NCBI GenBank assembly: GCA_031282565.1
Contig: JAITDL010000022.1
Coordinates: 1-29,509, forward strand
Length of the DNA stretch: 29,509 bases
Origin: Puniceicoccales bacterium
Lineage (GTDB): Bacteria > Verrucomicrobiota > Verrucomicrobiia > Opitutales > JAIRLM01
Direction: 5' to 3'
Shown: positions 1 through 7,973 of the stretch, piece by piece
Position numbering within the stretch: the first letter of the stretch is position 1
Layout: every line of letters begins with the position of its first letter
Notes under the pieces: model-generated
The model's input: only the letters and a program-made list of their open reading frames with translations
Databases searched by the model: none
Told to the model about the DNA's origin: nothing
Program-made: the position numbers and the translations under genes

Positions 1-2
1 GA

Positions 3-797
3 AACCTTATCCTTAAAGGCATTCTTCTAGCGGCTGACTCCGTACTAGATCTAGCGGAGTTTCCTGTGCTAAAGTACGCCATGGTTTTAAACTGCAACTT
101 CGACGACGCCGTCGCGTTGTTCCCGGAGCAAAGCTTTGTGGTATGCAATTGCGAATTTCCATATTGCAACGTGACGCCATTTCCGTTCACGGATTACAAA
201 TCAAGTCTGCTGACTGCCGCCACCAAAGGGCTTCTGGCATCGGATGTTGTCCTGAGCAAATCTTACTCCGATATTTGTGTAAAATTTACTGCATCCCAAC
301 GCACAACCGTAATCAGCCGCAACCAATCCACTGGGCGCGCAATTACCGCCATACTGAATTCGCACCCAGAAGTCACGGTCGCCAAATTTTCATGCCCTGG
401 AGACCCTTTGTCGTCGTTTGGGTTAAACTTTTTTGGATTTGCGTATGTGACACATGTCGCTCTTGAAAAATGCTTGATTCCTAGTGGCCGCCTGGGATTT
501 GGTCCGAACATACGCACCTTGGGATTACTTTTTGCTCTCCCCGGACTAGAAGCTGTCCTCGATTTAACCGACTGCAAATTGCTCGAACACATCACCATTG
601 CAGGCACACGCATTGGAGTTTATTCTGACAAAAATCCAGTGGGCGTAAAGCTACCGCAACGGAAACCATTGACGGTTGAGCTCTGTGGACACTGGAGAAT
701 AGATCAGTTCCATTACACGATGGAACAATTCAAAGGAATCGCCGACGTAAGTCTTATCAGTAATAATGTTGATTTTGATAATCCGGAATGCAAATAA
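3..797 (+). CDS. Orphan tandem-family protein, copy 1 (5' end outside window)
   Basis: I do not recognise the family. The reading frame is open back to base 3, so the gene is cut by the window edge; GTG at 66 is probably not the true start. The upstream codons (containing KGILLADSVLDL and NCNFDDAVALFP) align with the interior of the next gene (YGISLPAGALLDL and GCDFPEALVSIP). Both proteins also share HPEVT-A-K near the middle, a region of short hydrophobic strands around LDLTDC / LDFTGC, and TVELCG-W close to the C terminus. The alternation of hydrophobic residues with conserved cysteines loosely resembles leucine-rich or solenoid repeats, but no consensus repeat can be drawn with confidence. 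No signal peptide or membrane segment is visible in the part present. Function unknown. Confidence 0.75.
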   Translation, partial: NLILKGILLAADSVLDLAEFPVLKYAMVLNCNFDDAVALFPEQSFVVCNCEFPYCNVTPFPFTDYKSSLLTAATKGLLASDVVLSKSYSDICVKFTASQRTTVISRNQSTGRAITAILNSHPEVTVAKFSCPGDPLSSFGLNFFGFAYVTHVALEKCLIPSGRLGFGPNIRTLGLLFALPGLEAVLDLTDCKLLEHITIAGTRIGVYSDKNPVGVKLPQRKPLTVELCGHWRIDQFHYTMEQFKGIADVSLISNNVDFDNPECK

Positions 798-948
798 CCC
801 AATCGCGGCGGCGGCAGTTGACGCCATTGACCAAGTCAACTGCGGCGTTTGCCGCCTCGCCATGCGCGCGGGAAATAATGGAATGCCTCGTATCAGCCGG
901 ATGGGTAATTAGAACTTCTATCCTGCTGAAATTTTCTTTGGCTTCCCG

Positions 949-988
949 CGGCAAGTAGATAGCAGCATGGCACAAAATTTAGTCGTGA
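949..988. repeat. 40-bp imperfect direct repeat, copy A
   Basis: This segment matches 2078-2117 at 33 of 40 positions without gaps. It lies between tandem copies 1 and 2. In copy B the same sequence forms the beginning of the third-copy remnant, so copy A is probably also debris of a duplicated family member: the plus frame reads RQVDSSMAQNLVV here and RQENSNGAQNLIV in copy B. Confidence 0.6.
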
Positions 989-1040
989 GATCTAAAGAAA
1001 TCTATTGACATGGAGAGTACCAATCACAACGCTAGTCGGA

Positions 1041-2069
1041 ATGGATATGAATAAGGGTATAATTAATAACAATACGTCGCTGTCGATCATTCAGCATGAT
1101 GCGGATGGAGGTCTTGTAGTTACGAGCCGTTCTGATACGGGCGTAAAAGTAATTGCGGATGCCAATGTTGCTGACCTTGGAGGTGTGTTGACTGGTTTTT
1201 ACAGGCATGCAATCATATTTCTCTACGGCATTAGTTTGCCTGCTGGAGCGCTGCTGGACCTTGAAATGCTTTCTTGGGTGCAGTTCATTGTATGCTTCGG
1301 CTGTGACTTCCCTGAAGCTCTTGTGTCAATTCCAACGGGAAGCCGCCTGCTGTGTGATAGTGAGCCTCCCTACGTCAATGGGCAAGCACTGCGAATAGGC
1401 TTCGACAAAAACCTACTAACCACGCACTGCATGCGTCTTATTGAGCCGGATGCCTCCATAGATTTCTATAGCGCCAACCAAATTGATGCAGCATTCACTC
1501 GAGACGGCAGAGCTAAGCACTCAAGCACTAAAACTACACTTCCAGGACAAACAGCGGTCGCGCTTCTGAATGGACACCCAGAAGTCACGGCTGCCAAATT
1601 ATCGCACATTCACTCGTTTACCGCAGTCTCGTGGGCGTCGTTTAGCTTAAGCCCTTCGCGGCTTGAACATGTAACACATTTAACTCTTGAGTGCTGCATG
1701 ATTGCTGATCCGTCTGTAGTGTTTGGCCCACGAACCGTCGCCATTGCTCTTATCTTTGTTAGCTTTAGGATGGCCACAGTACTCGATTTTACCGGCTGCC
1801 CATTATTCGAACATGCTGCCATTGTCGGAACGGAAATTGTGCCCCATAGTCAGTCAGGAGGAGAACTCCCATCCATAAAAACACAGGACGAGCACCAATT
1901 TACCGTTGAACTCTGCGGGCCGTGGCAAAGTGCTCCTGGACTTTGCCGTGCGATTGAACTATTCGGATGCGTCAAAACAATAAGGCTTCTCAGTGATAAT
2001 GCCACTGTTAGGATGCCCGATGATATATCTCGTCGTAGTAGAGAGAGAAGAGCAAGCTCTTCTGTCTAG
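1041..2069 (+). CDS. Orphan tandem-family protein, copy 2 (complete)
   Basis: About 342 residues from ATG 1041. A TTG at 1005 would add 12 codons, but that TTG is part of a perfect TTGACA (1005-1010) that looks like a -35 box, so ATG 1041 or 1047 is more likely. It is paralogous to the preceding partial gene along its whole overlap: the HPEVT-A-K block, the LTLECCMI and LDFTGC blocks, and TVELCG-W. The C-terminal tail is rich in Arg and Ser (SRRSRERRASSSV). No membrane helix or signal peptide is obvious and there are many Cys residues. The family is not recognised; a solenoid or LRR-like fold is a guess from the hydrophobic-strand periodicity. It sits in tandem with a partial copy upstream and a decayed copy downstream, so it belongs to a recently expanding family. 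Confidence 0.7.
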   Translation: MDMNKGIINNNTSLSIIQHDADGGLVVTSRSDTGVKVIADANVADLGGVLTGFYRHAIIFLYGISLPAGALLDLEMLSWVQFIVCFGCDFPEALVSIPTGSRLLCDSEPPYVNGQALRIGFDKNLLTTHCMRLIEPDASIDFYSANQIDAAFTRDGRAKHSSTKTTLPGQTAVALLNGHPEVTAAKLSHIHSFTAVSWASFSLSPSRLEHVTHLTLECCMIADPSVVFGPRTVAIALIFVSFRMATVLDFTGCPLFEHAAIVGTEIVPHSQSGGELPSIKTQDEHQFTVELCGPWQSAPGLCRAIELFGCVKTIRLLSDNATVRMPDDISRRSRERRASSSV

Positions 2070-2077
2070 ACTTCTAG

Positions 2078-2203
2078 CGGCAAGAAAATAGCAACGGAGC
2101 ACAAAATTTAATCGTGAAGGAGCGATTTGAAAATGTCCAAGACATAGACCTTCGCAGCGACGATGCTAGTTTTCCCAAGCCAACTCATGAAGTGCCAAGG
2201 TAA
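2078..2203 (+). pseudogene. 3' remnant of a third tandem-family copy
   Basis: An open stretch of 41 codons plus TAA follows a TAG at 2075. Its end, FENVQDIDLRSDDA, aligns with the C-terminal region of copy 2 (FGCVKTIRLLSDNA) and copy 1 (FKGIADVSLISNNV). There is no credible start codon and nothing of the first roughly 300 residues, so it is the 3' stump of a deleted or recombined gene. Its first 40 bases match the repeat at 949-988. Confidence 0.55.
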
Positions 2204-2254
2204 ACTAAGCTTGGCCATGCGTGAATGTAATCAGCAGCCGCCGACTCATTTGTC

Positions 2255-3226
2255 TCAGCTGCGGCATCCGTTCGGTGCGTATTTGTCTATGAACTTTCGC
2301 ACATCTTCACGCGTGGTCCCTTCTGTGTAGCAGCCGCACCTCCAGAGATGTCTTGGGCGGCGCCTCGCCGGCAGAGGTGGCACTTTCCAATTGCCATAGT
2401 AGGTTTCGAGTATGGGTGATGGATCCCGCGGAGCCGGAACAGTCAGCCACTCAAATTGAATTGTTTTTAGTGGGAAAACGCTGTCGTAGCTGTGAATCTG
2501 ATGTGGATTTTGTCTGAACCCTGCCCCCATGAACAACATGCCATGCGGATCCGGAGGCCGTCCGCCGCGCAGTTTGTCGTGGATTACCTTCCGCTCCTCC
2601 GGAGTGACATTCCAATATCGGTCATTTTTATTTTCCTCCTCCATGGCGCGCCGGAAATCGGCAATCTCTTTGTCGTCCATGGACTTCTCGCAGTGGAAAT
2701 CCCATGGAAAAATGTCTATCTGCAGTCGCATCTTTTTGTGGTAAATTTGTCCAATGGCACACCACTTCGATACAAAGCCGTCCTCGGCCAGCGCCCTGGA
2801 AAATTCTGAGTTCGGATCCCTGGCCATGGCGTAGAGGCGGTCGTAGTCATCTTCTAGCATCACAACATCGATGTCGTCGTCCCAGGGAATGAAACCGCGG
2901 TGCCGCACGGCGCCAAGCAGCGTGCCACTGTCAATCCAGAATCGCAGTCCATGTCGCTCGCAAAGATCGGAAAAGCGCTTTAGAAATGCCACACTACCAA
3001 GTTGAAGCAGCCGCAAATCTCCAGTCGCCGCCTTCATGTGGTTTGGAATGTCCGCCTTCCGGTACGTTCGGAGTCGCAACGCTTTCCTAGGCAAACGCCG
3101 TTGGAGCTCCAAATTATTCGCCTCATCACACGGTGATGGCGATGACTCGGCAACCGAAACAGGCCATTCCAGAATATGCCCACTGGCAAAGGCAGTTCCA
3201 CGGCCAACGCGTAAATCAACTCCCAC
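2255..3226 (-). CDS. LicD-family (phosphocholine-transferase-like) protein
   Basis: 323 residues. Residues 99-124 carry the family hallmark DSGTLLGAVRHRGF followed by IPWDDDIDVVM, the glycine-rich and acidic metal-binding part of a nucleotidyltransferase fold. A second conserved block, LQIDIFPWDF, follows near residue 170. LicD proteins move phosphocholine or similar phospho-groups onto cell-surface glycans; the substrate here cannot be told. The roughly 65 residues before the domain are not part of the family core, so ATG 3035 (MKAATGDLRLLQLG) is a possible alternative start. The GTG at 3226 is favoured because a -10-like TAAAAT ends five bases before it, the same spacing as in other accessory genes here. 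Transcribed divergently from the kinase-like gene. Confidence 0.85.
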   Translation of the reverse strand: MGVDLRVGRGTAFASGHILEWPVSVAESSPSPCDEANNLELQRRLPRKALRLRTYRKADIPNHMKAATGDLRLLQLGSVAFLKRFSDLCERHGLRFWIDSGTLLGAVRHRGFIPWDDDIDVVMLEDDYDRLYAMARDPNSEFSRALAEDGFVSKWCAIGQIYHKKMRLQIDIFPWDFHCEKSMDDKEIADFRRAMEEENKNDRYWNVTPEERKVIHDKLRGGRPPDPHGMLFMGAGFRQNPHQIHSYDSVFPLKTIQFEWLTVPAPRDPSPILETYYGNWKVPPLPARRRPRHLWRCGCYTEGTTREDVRKFIDKYAPNGCRS

Positions 3227-3259
3227 AAGGTATTTTATCGCAGAAAATGACCGTGGAAA
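3227..3259 (-). promoter_or_regulatory. Predicted promoter of the licD-like gene
   Basis: On the minus strand: -35 TTTCCA (3254-3259), 16-base spacer, -10 TAAAAT (3232-3237), then five bases to the GTG at 3226. The spacing predicts a leaderless or nearly leaderless transcript. Confidence 0.45.
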
Positions 3260-3271
3260 TAAAATTTATTT
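3257..3271. repeat. 15-bp perfect AT-rich palindrome in divergent intergenic region
   Basis: AAATAAA-A-TTTATTT, in the 77-base gap between the divergent licD-like and kinase-like genes. It overlaps the predicted -35 of the licD-like gene, an operator-like position. It may also be a chance product of AT-rich sequence. Confidence 0.35.
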
Positions 3272-3303
3272 GCTGCTAGGTATTTTTTTGCAAACTCCTA
3301 TTC

Positions 3304-5322
3304 GTGAAAGTTTTATGCCGGAATGCCTGCCTAGGCGCGCAACTTCCAGTCAATTCGACTGAGGCGGAAGCGCCGGAGTACATCTTTCACGACTGTGGCC
3401 GTGCGATTGAAATCAAACATCGTTCACATTTGAAAGACATTTCCCAGCTGCCGGGAATCGATTCGGCAGCAATCGACGAGGCGCAGGATGGCCCAAAAGC
3501 TATTTGCGAGCAGCTCCATCGGGAATGGGAATTATGCCTTGACGCCTTAGCTGGAACTATCAAGGGCGCCGATGGCTGCGACAAGCTTTACCAGCCCAAT
3601 CTAGAAATTGTACGGGCCGCAATGGCGCACACAGTTCACTGCAAGAACCACCCAATCGACCATGGTGCGATCAACCAAATTTTTCAAACAACGGACGGGG
3701 AAAACATTTTCAAACCATTTTCAAATGTCGGCATGGGCAAAATTCTATTCAGAGCTCTAATTCATTCTGAAATTGCCATTTCGCCGACGGCTCTCCTGCG
3801 CAACGCCCTATTCACATACGCAATTTCGGAAAAAGTTTGCAGAGAAATGGGAATTCCACCGGACAAAAATCCATTCCTGCGTCCGACGCTCTGCAATGAC
3901 GGAGAAGGCGTGCTTGGAACGTCCTATCCCTATGTGCGGGAGGCTCATTACTTCGACGATCCTCCTCCTGATGCGCTCGACAGTACGGAAAAAATCGATC
4001 GATTTTATGCGGAACTCGCTTTCATCGCCATAGTTGGAACCATCACGGCACAGATTGACATGCATGAAAAAAATGTTCTTTGGGGCAAAGGCCAGGATGG
4101 AGAATGGCATCTCCATGTCGTAGACTACGATCTAATCAAAATTCCACTTCCGCTAGATGACCGCGTTTTCGGGATAAGTACGCCAATTATAAACAATTTC
4201 GGAATGGTTGGATGGCCGTTCAGAAACGGAATCCACGACTGCGCAGCCGCTCGACTCTTCGATTTTTACCGGCAAAAAATCGCCATGGCGACCGGCGTAA
4301 GTGACTCTCCGCAAACGCCATTCGAGAAACTATTGAGCAGCCCACCACAAGCTGAACGGCGCAGATCTGCGGCCATGTACAATCGGCCTCCCGATGTAGT
4401 AAAAAACGGAGACAAATTTGTTCGCTACCTGCAAAAATGGCGAAATGCGGCAACGCCATCGCGGCCGCTGGCCAAGACATTGAACTGTGCGGAGTTAACT
4501 AGCACTGGACTGGAATTCATCGAGACGCTTTGCGCGATGTTTCCGAATCCTCCGCGTGACGGCAGACGACGTCGAACCGGCATCAATGGATCTAAACTTT
4601 TTATGGGCGCAACGTTGTGCAATCTATGCAGCAAAGCTGGTTTCCTCAAAGGGAACGAGTTGCCAGTGCAAATTTATGACCCTGCGGGAATTCTCAAACC
4701 GGGAGATGGACCGGCAACCTCCATTGACGGAGGCACGGAACAATTTTGCAGCCGCGGCCACATTGATACGCGCGATCCGATTTTGCAAGATCTTGTCGTG
4801 GTGGACTCTGATTTCAATGGGATGCCGACGCAAATTAGCAATTTGCCACCGAAATTTTGTGCAGAAACTGGATTTTACCGGCAAAGCGCTAGCGGAGAAA
4901 ACTGTCGGGACAGGGATTTTATTTCCATGGAAATGGAATTTCGCGGTCTTCGTGTAAATTTATTTCGTGGAAGAATATTTGCCACGGCGCATGTGCACTT
5001 CGGCACCATGGCAAACGGCGAAATGCGGGCGAAGGATGTAAGTGAAACGCTGGCTGCGTTTAACGTGCTTCGGCAAAGCGACGCCTGGAGGCAGCTGAAT
5101 GATCTGCTTGCAGACGACGCCGTTGCGTTTGTCGAAATTTACCAATCGGGATCGGCTACGGTAGACGTCTACGGGCTGAGCTCGATTGAAAATTTTGAAG
5201 GCGCTCCAAGTCAGCTGCGCCAATTGCAACCTCTTGGCGGCGGAACTGTTGAGGACCTTAAAGACGTTGACCAATGGCGGGAAGCGCTTGCCGTGGAAAA
5301 AGTAGCGGAAGAGGTGGCCTAG
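3304..5322 (+). CDS. Large orphan protein with kinase-fold-like motifs
   Basis: 672 residues from GTG 3304; no ATG lies close by in frame. The family is not recognised as a whole. Residues 131-280 read like an atypical kinase: a Lys in ENIFKPF (Lys137), a helix Glu in AISEKVCREMGI (Glu176), a hinge-like stretch near 206-216, a catalytic-loop pattern D-x-H-x-x-N (QIDMHEKNVLW; Asp252, His254, Asn257), and a metal-binding-like VVDYD (Asp274/Asp276). The D-x-H-x-x-N plus D-x-D pairing is seen in aminoglycoside-phosphotransferase-like, HipA-like and PI4K-like kinases. Residues 300-672 match nothing I know; a CNLCSKAG cysteine pair occurs near 440-445. No signal peptide or membrane helix. Candidates are a kinase toxin or a host-directed effector; both are inference. 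Confidence 0.7.
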   Translation: MKVLCRNACLGAQLPVNSTEAEAPEYIFHDCGRAIEIKHRSHLKDISQLPGIDSAAIDEAQDGPKAICEQLHREWELCLDALAGTIKGADGCDKLYQPNLEIVRAAMAHTVHCKNHPIDHGAINQIFQTTDGENIFKPFSNVGMGKILFRALIHSEIAISPTALLRNALFTYAISEKVCREMGIPPDKNPFLRPTLCNDGEGVLGTSYPYVREAHYFDDPPPDALDSTEKIDRFYAELAFIAIVGTITAQIDMHEKNVLWGKGQDGEWHLHVVDYDLIKIPLPLDDRVFGISTPIINNFGMVGWPFRNGIHDCAAARLFDFYRQKIAMATGVSDSPQTPFEKLLSSPPQAERRRSAAMYNRPPDVVKNGDKFVRYLQKWRNAATPSRPLAKTLNCAELTSTGLEFIETLCAMFPNPPRDGRRRRTGINGSKLFMGATLCNLCSKAGFLKGNELPVQIYDPAGILKPGDGPATSIDGGTEQFCSRGHIDTRDPILQDLVVVDSDFNGMPTQISNLPPKFCAETGFYRQSASGENCRDRDFISMEMEFRGLRVNLFRGRIFATAHVHFGTMANGEMRAKDVSETLAAFNVLRQSDAWRQLNDLLADDAVAFVEIYQSGSATVDVYGLSSIENFEGAPSQLRQLQPLGGGTVEDLKDVDQWREALAVEKVAEEVA

Positions 5323-5355
5323 AAATCCGTTGCCTGGAACTGCAAACGCAATAGA

Positions 5356-6930
5356 ATGGGCGGCGTGCGACGGGTTGCGCTGATTATTCGCGACGGCTGG
5401 GGGAGAAATCACTTGCCGGAGATGGCAAAATGGGATGCGACGGAACAGGTTCCGACACCTGCTACCGACATCCTAAAAAAAAATTGGCCGAGGACGGAAA
5501 TTGCCGCCAGCGGGCTGGACGTTGGCCTTCCGGCTGGCGTGATCGGCAATAGCGAAGTCGGCCACCAAAACATAGGCGCCGGCCGCGTCATCAACCAGGA
5601 AATCGTCCGCATAGACAATTCCCTGGCAAACGGTGAATTGGGGAACAACGAGGTCCTGCGCCGCGTTTTTGCCGCCGTTAAAAAAAATAACTCCAAATTG
5701 CACATCATGGGCCTCTGCTCCGACGGCGGCGTGCACTCTGTCATGCGACATGCCTTCGGCCTGTTAAAAATTGCGGCTGAGGCAGATCTGAAACAAATTT
5801 ACCTGCACGCAATCAGCGACGGCCGCGATACTCCGGCGAAGAGCGGACTTGCCTATGTCGCGTCATTGGAACGCCTGTGCGAAGAAATCGGTGCCGGCGA
5901 AGTGGCCACGGTGATCGGCAGATTTTGGATAATGGACAGGGACTCCCGCTGGGACAGGATTGAGCGCGCCTACCGCTGCCTCGTCGGAGAAAAAGCGGAA
6001 AAGGCAACCTCTGCGGCCGAAGCAATTGGCAACTACTACGGAGCACCGGCTGCCGGGAACCAAATTGGCGACGAATTCATTCCGCCGACGCAGATTGTCG
6101 ACGGCAATGGCCATTTCCACGGGGCCATCGGCGACGGCGATGGAGTTATCTTCTTCAACTTCCGCGGCGATCGGCCCAGGGAAATCACTAAGGCATTTCT
6201 GGCGGAGGACTTTCCACATTTTCACCGGCCAAAGCAATTGGCGCTGACCTACGCCACCATGTGCGAATACGAGCGCGACCTCTGCCCAAATGTGCTATTC
6301 CCGAAGACGAAGCCGCCGGTGAATATCCTTGGAGAATATCTCTCCAGGAGAGGGTTGCGCCAATTTCGCACGGCGGAGACCGAAAAATACGCCCACGTGA
6401 CTTTTTTCTTCAACAGCTCCATGGAGGAACCATTTGCCGGTGAAGAACGCAAACTGATCGCAAGTCCACGGGACGTAGCAACCTACGACCTTGCCCCGGC
6501 CATGAGCGCAGAGCCGGTCTGCGACGCCTTCATCGGCGCCATGACGTCGGGGAAATACGACTTCGGCCTGGTAAATTTCGCGAACACTGACATGGTGGGC
6601 CACACGGGGAATTTTTCTGCCGCCAAGGAAGCGGTCGCCACCGTTGACCGCTGCATAGGGAAAATTTTATCTGCCGCCGATAGTTCTGGCACTGCGCTCG
6701 TTGTCACCGCAGACCACGGCAACGTCGAGCAGATGTGGGACATAAAAAACAACGCACCACATACGCAGCACACCACGAATCCCGTTGAACTGTTCATCTA
6801 CGGGAAGGAGCTCGAGGACCTCCGACTGCGCGGCGGCGGACGTCTCGCCGACATCGCACCAACTGTCTTGCAGATCATGGGCCTGCCCAAGCCCGACGAA
6901 ATGGACGGCAGAAGCCTAATCGCCCCATAA
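5356..6930 (+). CDS. gpmI: 2,3-bisphosphoglycerate-independent phosphoglycerate mutase
   Basis: 524 residues, close to the usual 510-520. It interconverts 3- and 2-phosphoglycerate in cytoplasmic glycolysis and gluconeogenesis with two Mn ions and a phosphoserine. Family motifs are in order: LIIRDGWG at the N terminus, the nucleophile Ser66 in GNSEVGH, SDGRDTP, a DRDSRWDR block, FNFRGDRPREI, NFANTDMVGHTGN, TADHGNVEQM and HTTNPVEL. A few positions differ from the common form (RDGWG for LDGWG, FRGDRPR for FRADRAR) but all metal ligands I can check are present. It starts 34 bases after the kinase-like gene. There is no strong Shine-Dalgarno. Confidence 0.97.
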   Translation: MGGVRRVALIIRDGWGRNHLPEMAKWDATEQVPTPATDILKKNWPRTEIAASGLDVGLPAGVIGNSEVGHQNIGAGRVINQEIVRIDNSLANGELGNNEVLRRVFAAVKKNNSKLHIMGLCSDGGVHSVMRHAFGLLKIAAEADLKQIYLHAISDGRDTPAKSGLAYVASLERLCEEIGAGEVATVIGRFWIMDRDSRWDRIERAYRCLVGEKAEKATSAAEAIGNYYGAPAAGNQIGDEFIPPTQIVDGNGHFHGAIGDGDGVIFFNFRGDRPREITKAFLAEDFPHFHRPKQLALTYATMCEYERDLCPNVLFPKTKPPVNILGEYLSRRGLRQFRTAETEKYAHVTFFFNSSMEEPFAGEERKLIASPRDVATYDLAPAMSAEPVCDAFIGAMTSGKYDFGLVNFANTDMVGHTGNFSAAKEAVATVDRCIGKILSAADSSGTALVVTADHGNVEQMWDIKNNAPHTQHTTNPVELFIYGKELEDLRLRGGGRLADIAPTVLQIMGLPKPDEMDGRSLIAP

Positions 6931-6972
6931 ACCGTCAAAAATTCACAAAAAAAACAGCGCATTTTCCGAATT

Positions 6973-6985
6973 GTAAAATTTTTAC
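6973..6985. promoter_or_regulatory. 13-bp inverted repeat upstream of the methyltransferase gene
   Basis: GTAAA-ATT-TTTAC, 35 bases before the GTG at 7020. It differs by a single base from the inverted repeat at 18291-18303, which also lies just ahead of a plus-strand gene. A shared operator is possible; AT-rich chance similarity is the alternative. Confidence 0.3.
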
Positions 6986-7019
6986 TTGCTGGCCATTTCC
7001 CGGCGGGTCAAACTCAGCC

Positions 7020-7904
7020 GTGGACAACATAAAAGTACATGACATGCACGAACTTGACCAAGCTTTCAGGATTGGCCAAGCACCAAAAGAAGCCCCAAAT
7101 AAGTTGCCGGCTCCAAATCAGCAGCCCTACGGAGCATTTGGCCGCAGGGAAAAATCTGGCACAACTCCAACTTCGACGCGACCGCATGCAAAGAATGTGT
7201 CCGGCCGGCAGGACGTTGAGCGGCGCGCCAATGATCTTCAGAGAACTGCCGCGGAACCGAAGACATACGACATCGACGGCGTTCCCTTGAAAATTTCCGG
7301 TGGATTCGTCGAGAGCCGAATTCGCAGGGCAGTTGAAAGCACTAACAACTTCGCAGACGCAACCATTTTGGATTCTGTAAAATCCAGCGCAAACGGCAAG
7401 ACAGTGGTCGACGTCGGCGCCGGATCGGGAAATTATAGCGTCTACTTTGCAGTGAAAGGCGGCGCAGAAAAAGTCATTGCCATTGAATCCGATACAACCC
7501 TTGCGGATATTTTGCAGGAAAATATCGCCGGCAACAACCTTGGAGATAAAATTACAATCAAACGCATTAACGTTGGCGGTCGGCATGACTTCCCTCGCCG
7601 CGAGGACATTGAAAAAGACGCCGTCAGGCCTCCGGAAACACTGGACAGCCACATAAACGATCTTGGCATCGACGGCGGCATAGCCGTCCTCCGCATAGGG
7701 CGGAATTTATTCAACCCATACGCGCTAACCGGCTGCCAGGAAACGGTAAAAAAATACCGGCCGGAAGTTATAATAGCTGAAGCGCCGCGCCGCGGTGGCA
7801 AATTATATGAAAAAGCTGCCGAGGCGCTACTAGCGCTTGGCTACACGGTAGATCCATCAAGTGATGACAGTGCGAACGTTGTAGTCTTCCACAAAAAAGC
7901 CTGA
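7020..7904 (+). CDS. FkbM-type SAM-dependent methyltransferase
   Basis: 294 residues from GTG 7020. The Rossmann SAM-binding motif is VVDVGAGSGNYSVYFA at about 129-144, followed by an acidic ribose-binding position in VIAIESD. The later pattern (a strand ending in GIDGGIAVLRIG, then PEVIIAEAPRRG) follows the FkbM order, where enzymes O-methylate sugars, lipids or peptides. The substrate is unknown. The first ~90 residues are Pro/Gln/Arg-rich, probably disordered, and not part of the domain. It stands alone after gpmI; a weak -35/-10 pair (TTGCTG at 6986, TCAAAC at 7008) ends six bases before the GTG. Confidence 0.8.
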   Translation: MDNIKVHDMHELDQAFRIGQAPKEAPNKLPAPNQQPYGAFGRREKSGTTPTSTRPHAKNVSGRQDVERRANDLQRTAAEPKTYDIDGVPLKISGGFVESRIRRAVESTNNFADATILDSVKSSANGKTVVDVGAGSGNYSVYFAVKGGAEKVIAIESDTTLADILQENIAGNNLGDKITIKRINVGGRHDFPRREDIEKDAVRPPETLDSHINDLGIDGGIAVLRIGRNLFNPYALTGCQETVKKYRPEVIIAEAPRRGGKLYEKAAEALLALGYTVDPSSDDSANVVVFHKKA

Positions 7905-7951
7905 TTGCCGCACCTCGCGAAACGAAACACAACGGCGCTTGCCCTAAAACG

Positions 7952-7970
7952 CCAACTCCCGTAGAGTTGG
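7952..7970 (+). promoter_or_regulatory. Hairpin abutting the gldG-like start codon
   Basis: Perfect 7-bp stem CCAACTC / GAGTTGG with a 5-base loop, ending three bases before the ATG at 7974. It covers the place where a ribosome binding site would lie. There is no U-tract after it, so it is not a typical terminator. Confidence 0.4.
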
Positions 7971-7973
7971 AAA

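Noticed and set aside
757..975. Minus-strand 72-codon ORF as a real gene
   Set aside because: Its TTG start lies in the 40-bp repeat, it overlaps the first gene's 3' end, and it has no ribosome site or recognised motif; at most it is debris.
1005..1040. TTG 1005 as the start of tandem copy 2
   Set aside because: The TTG belongs to a perfect TTGACA; ATG 1041 or 1047 is more natural, although no good -10 at standard spacing was found either.
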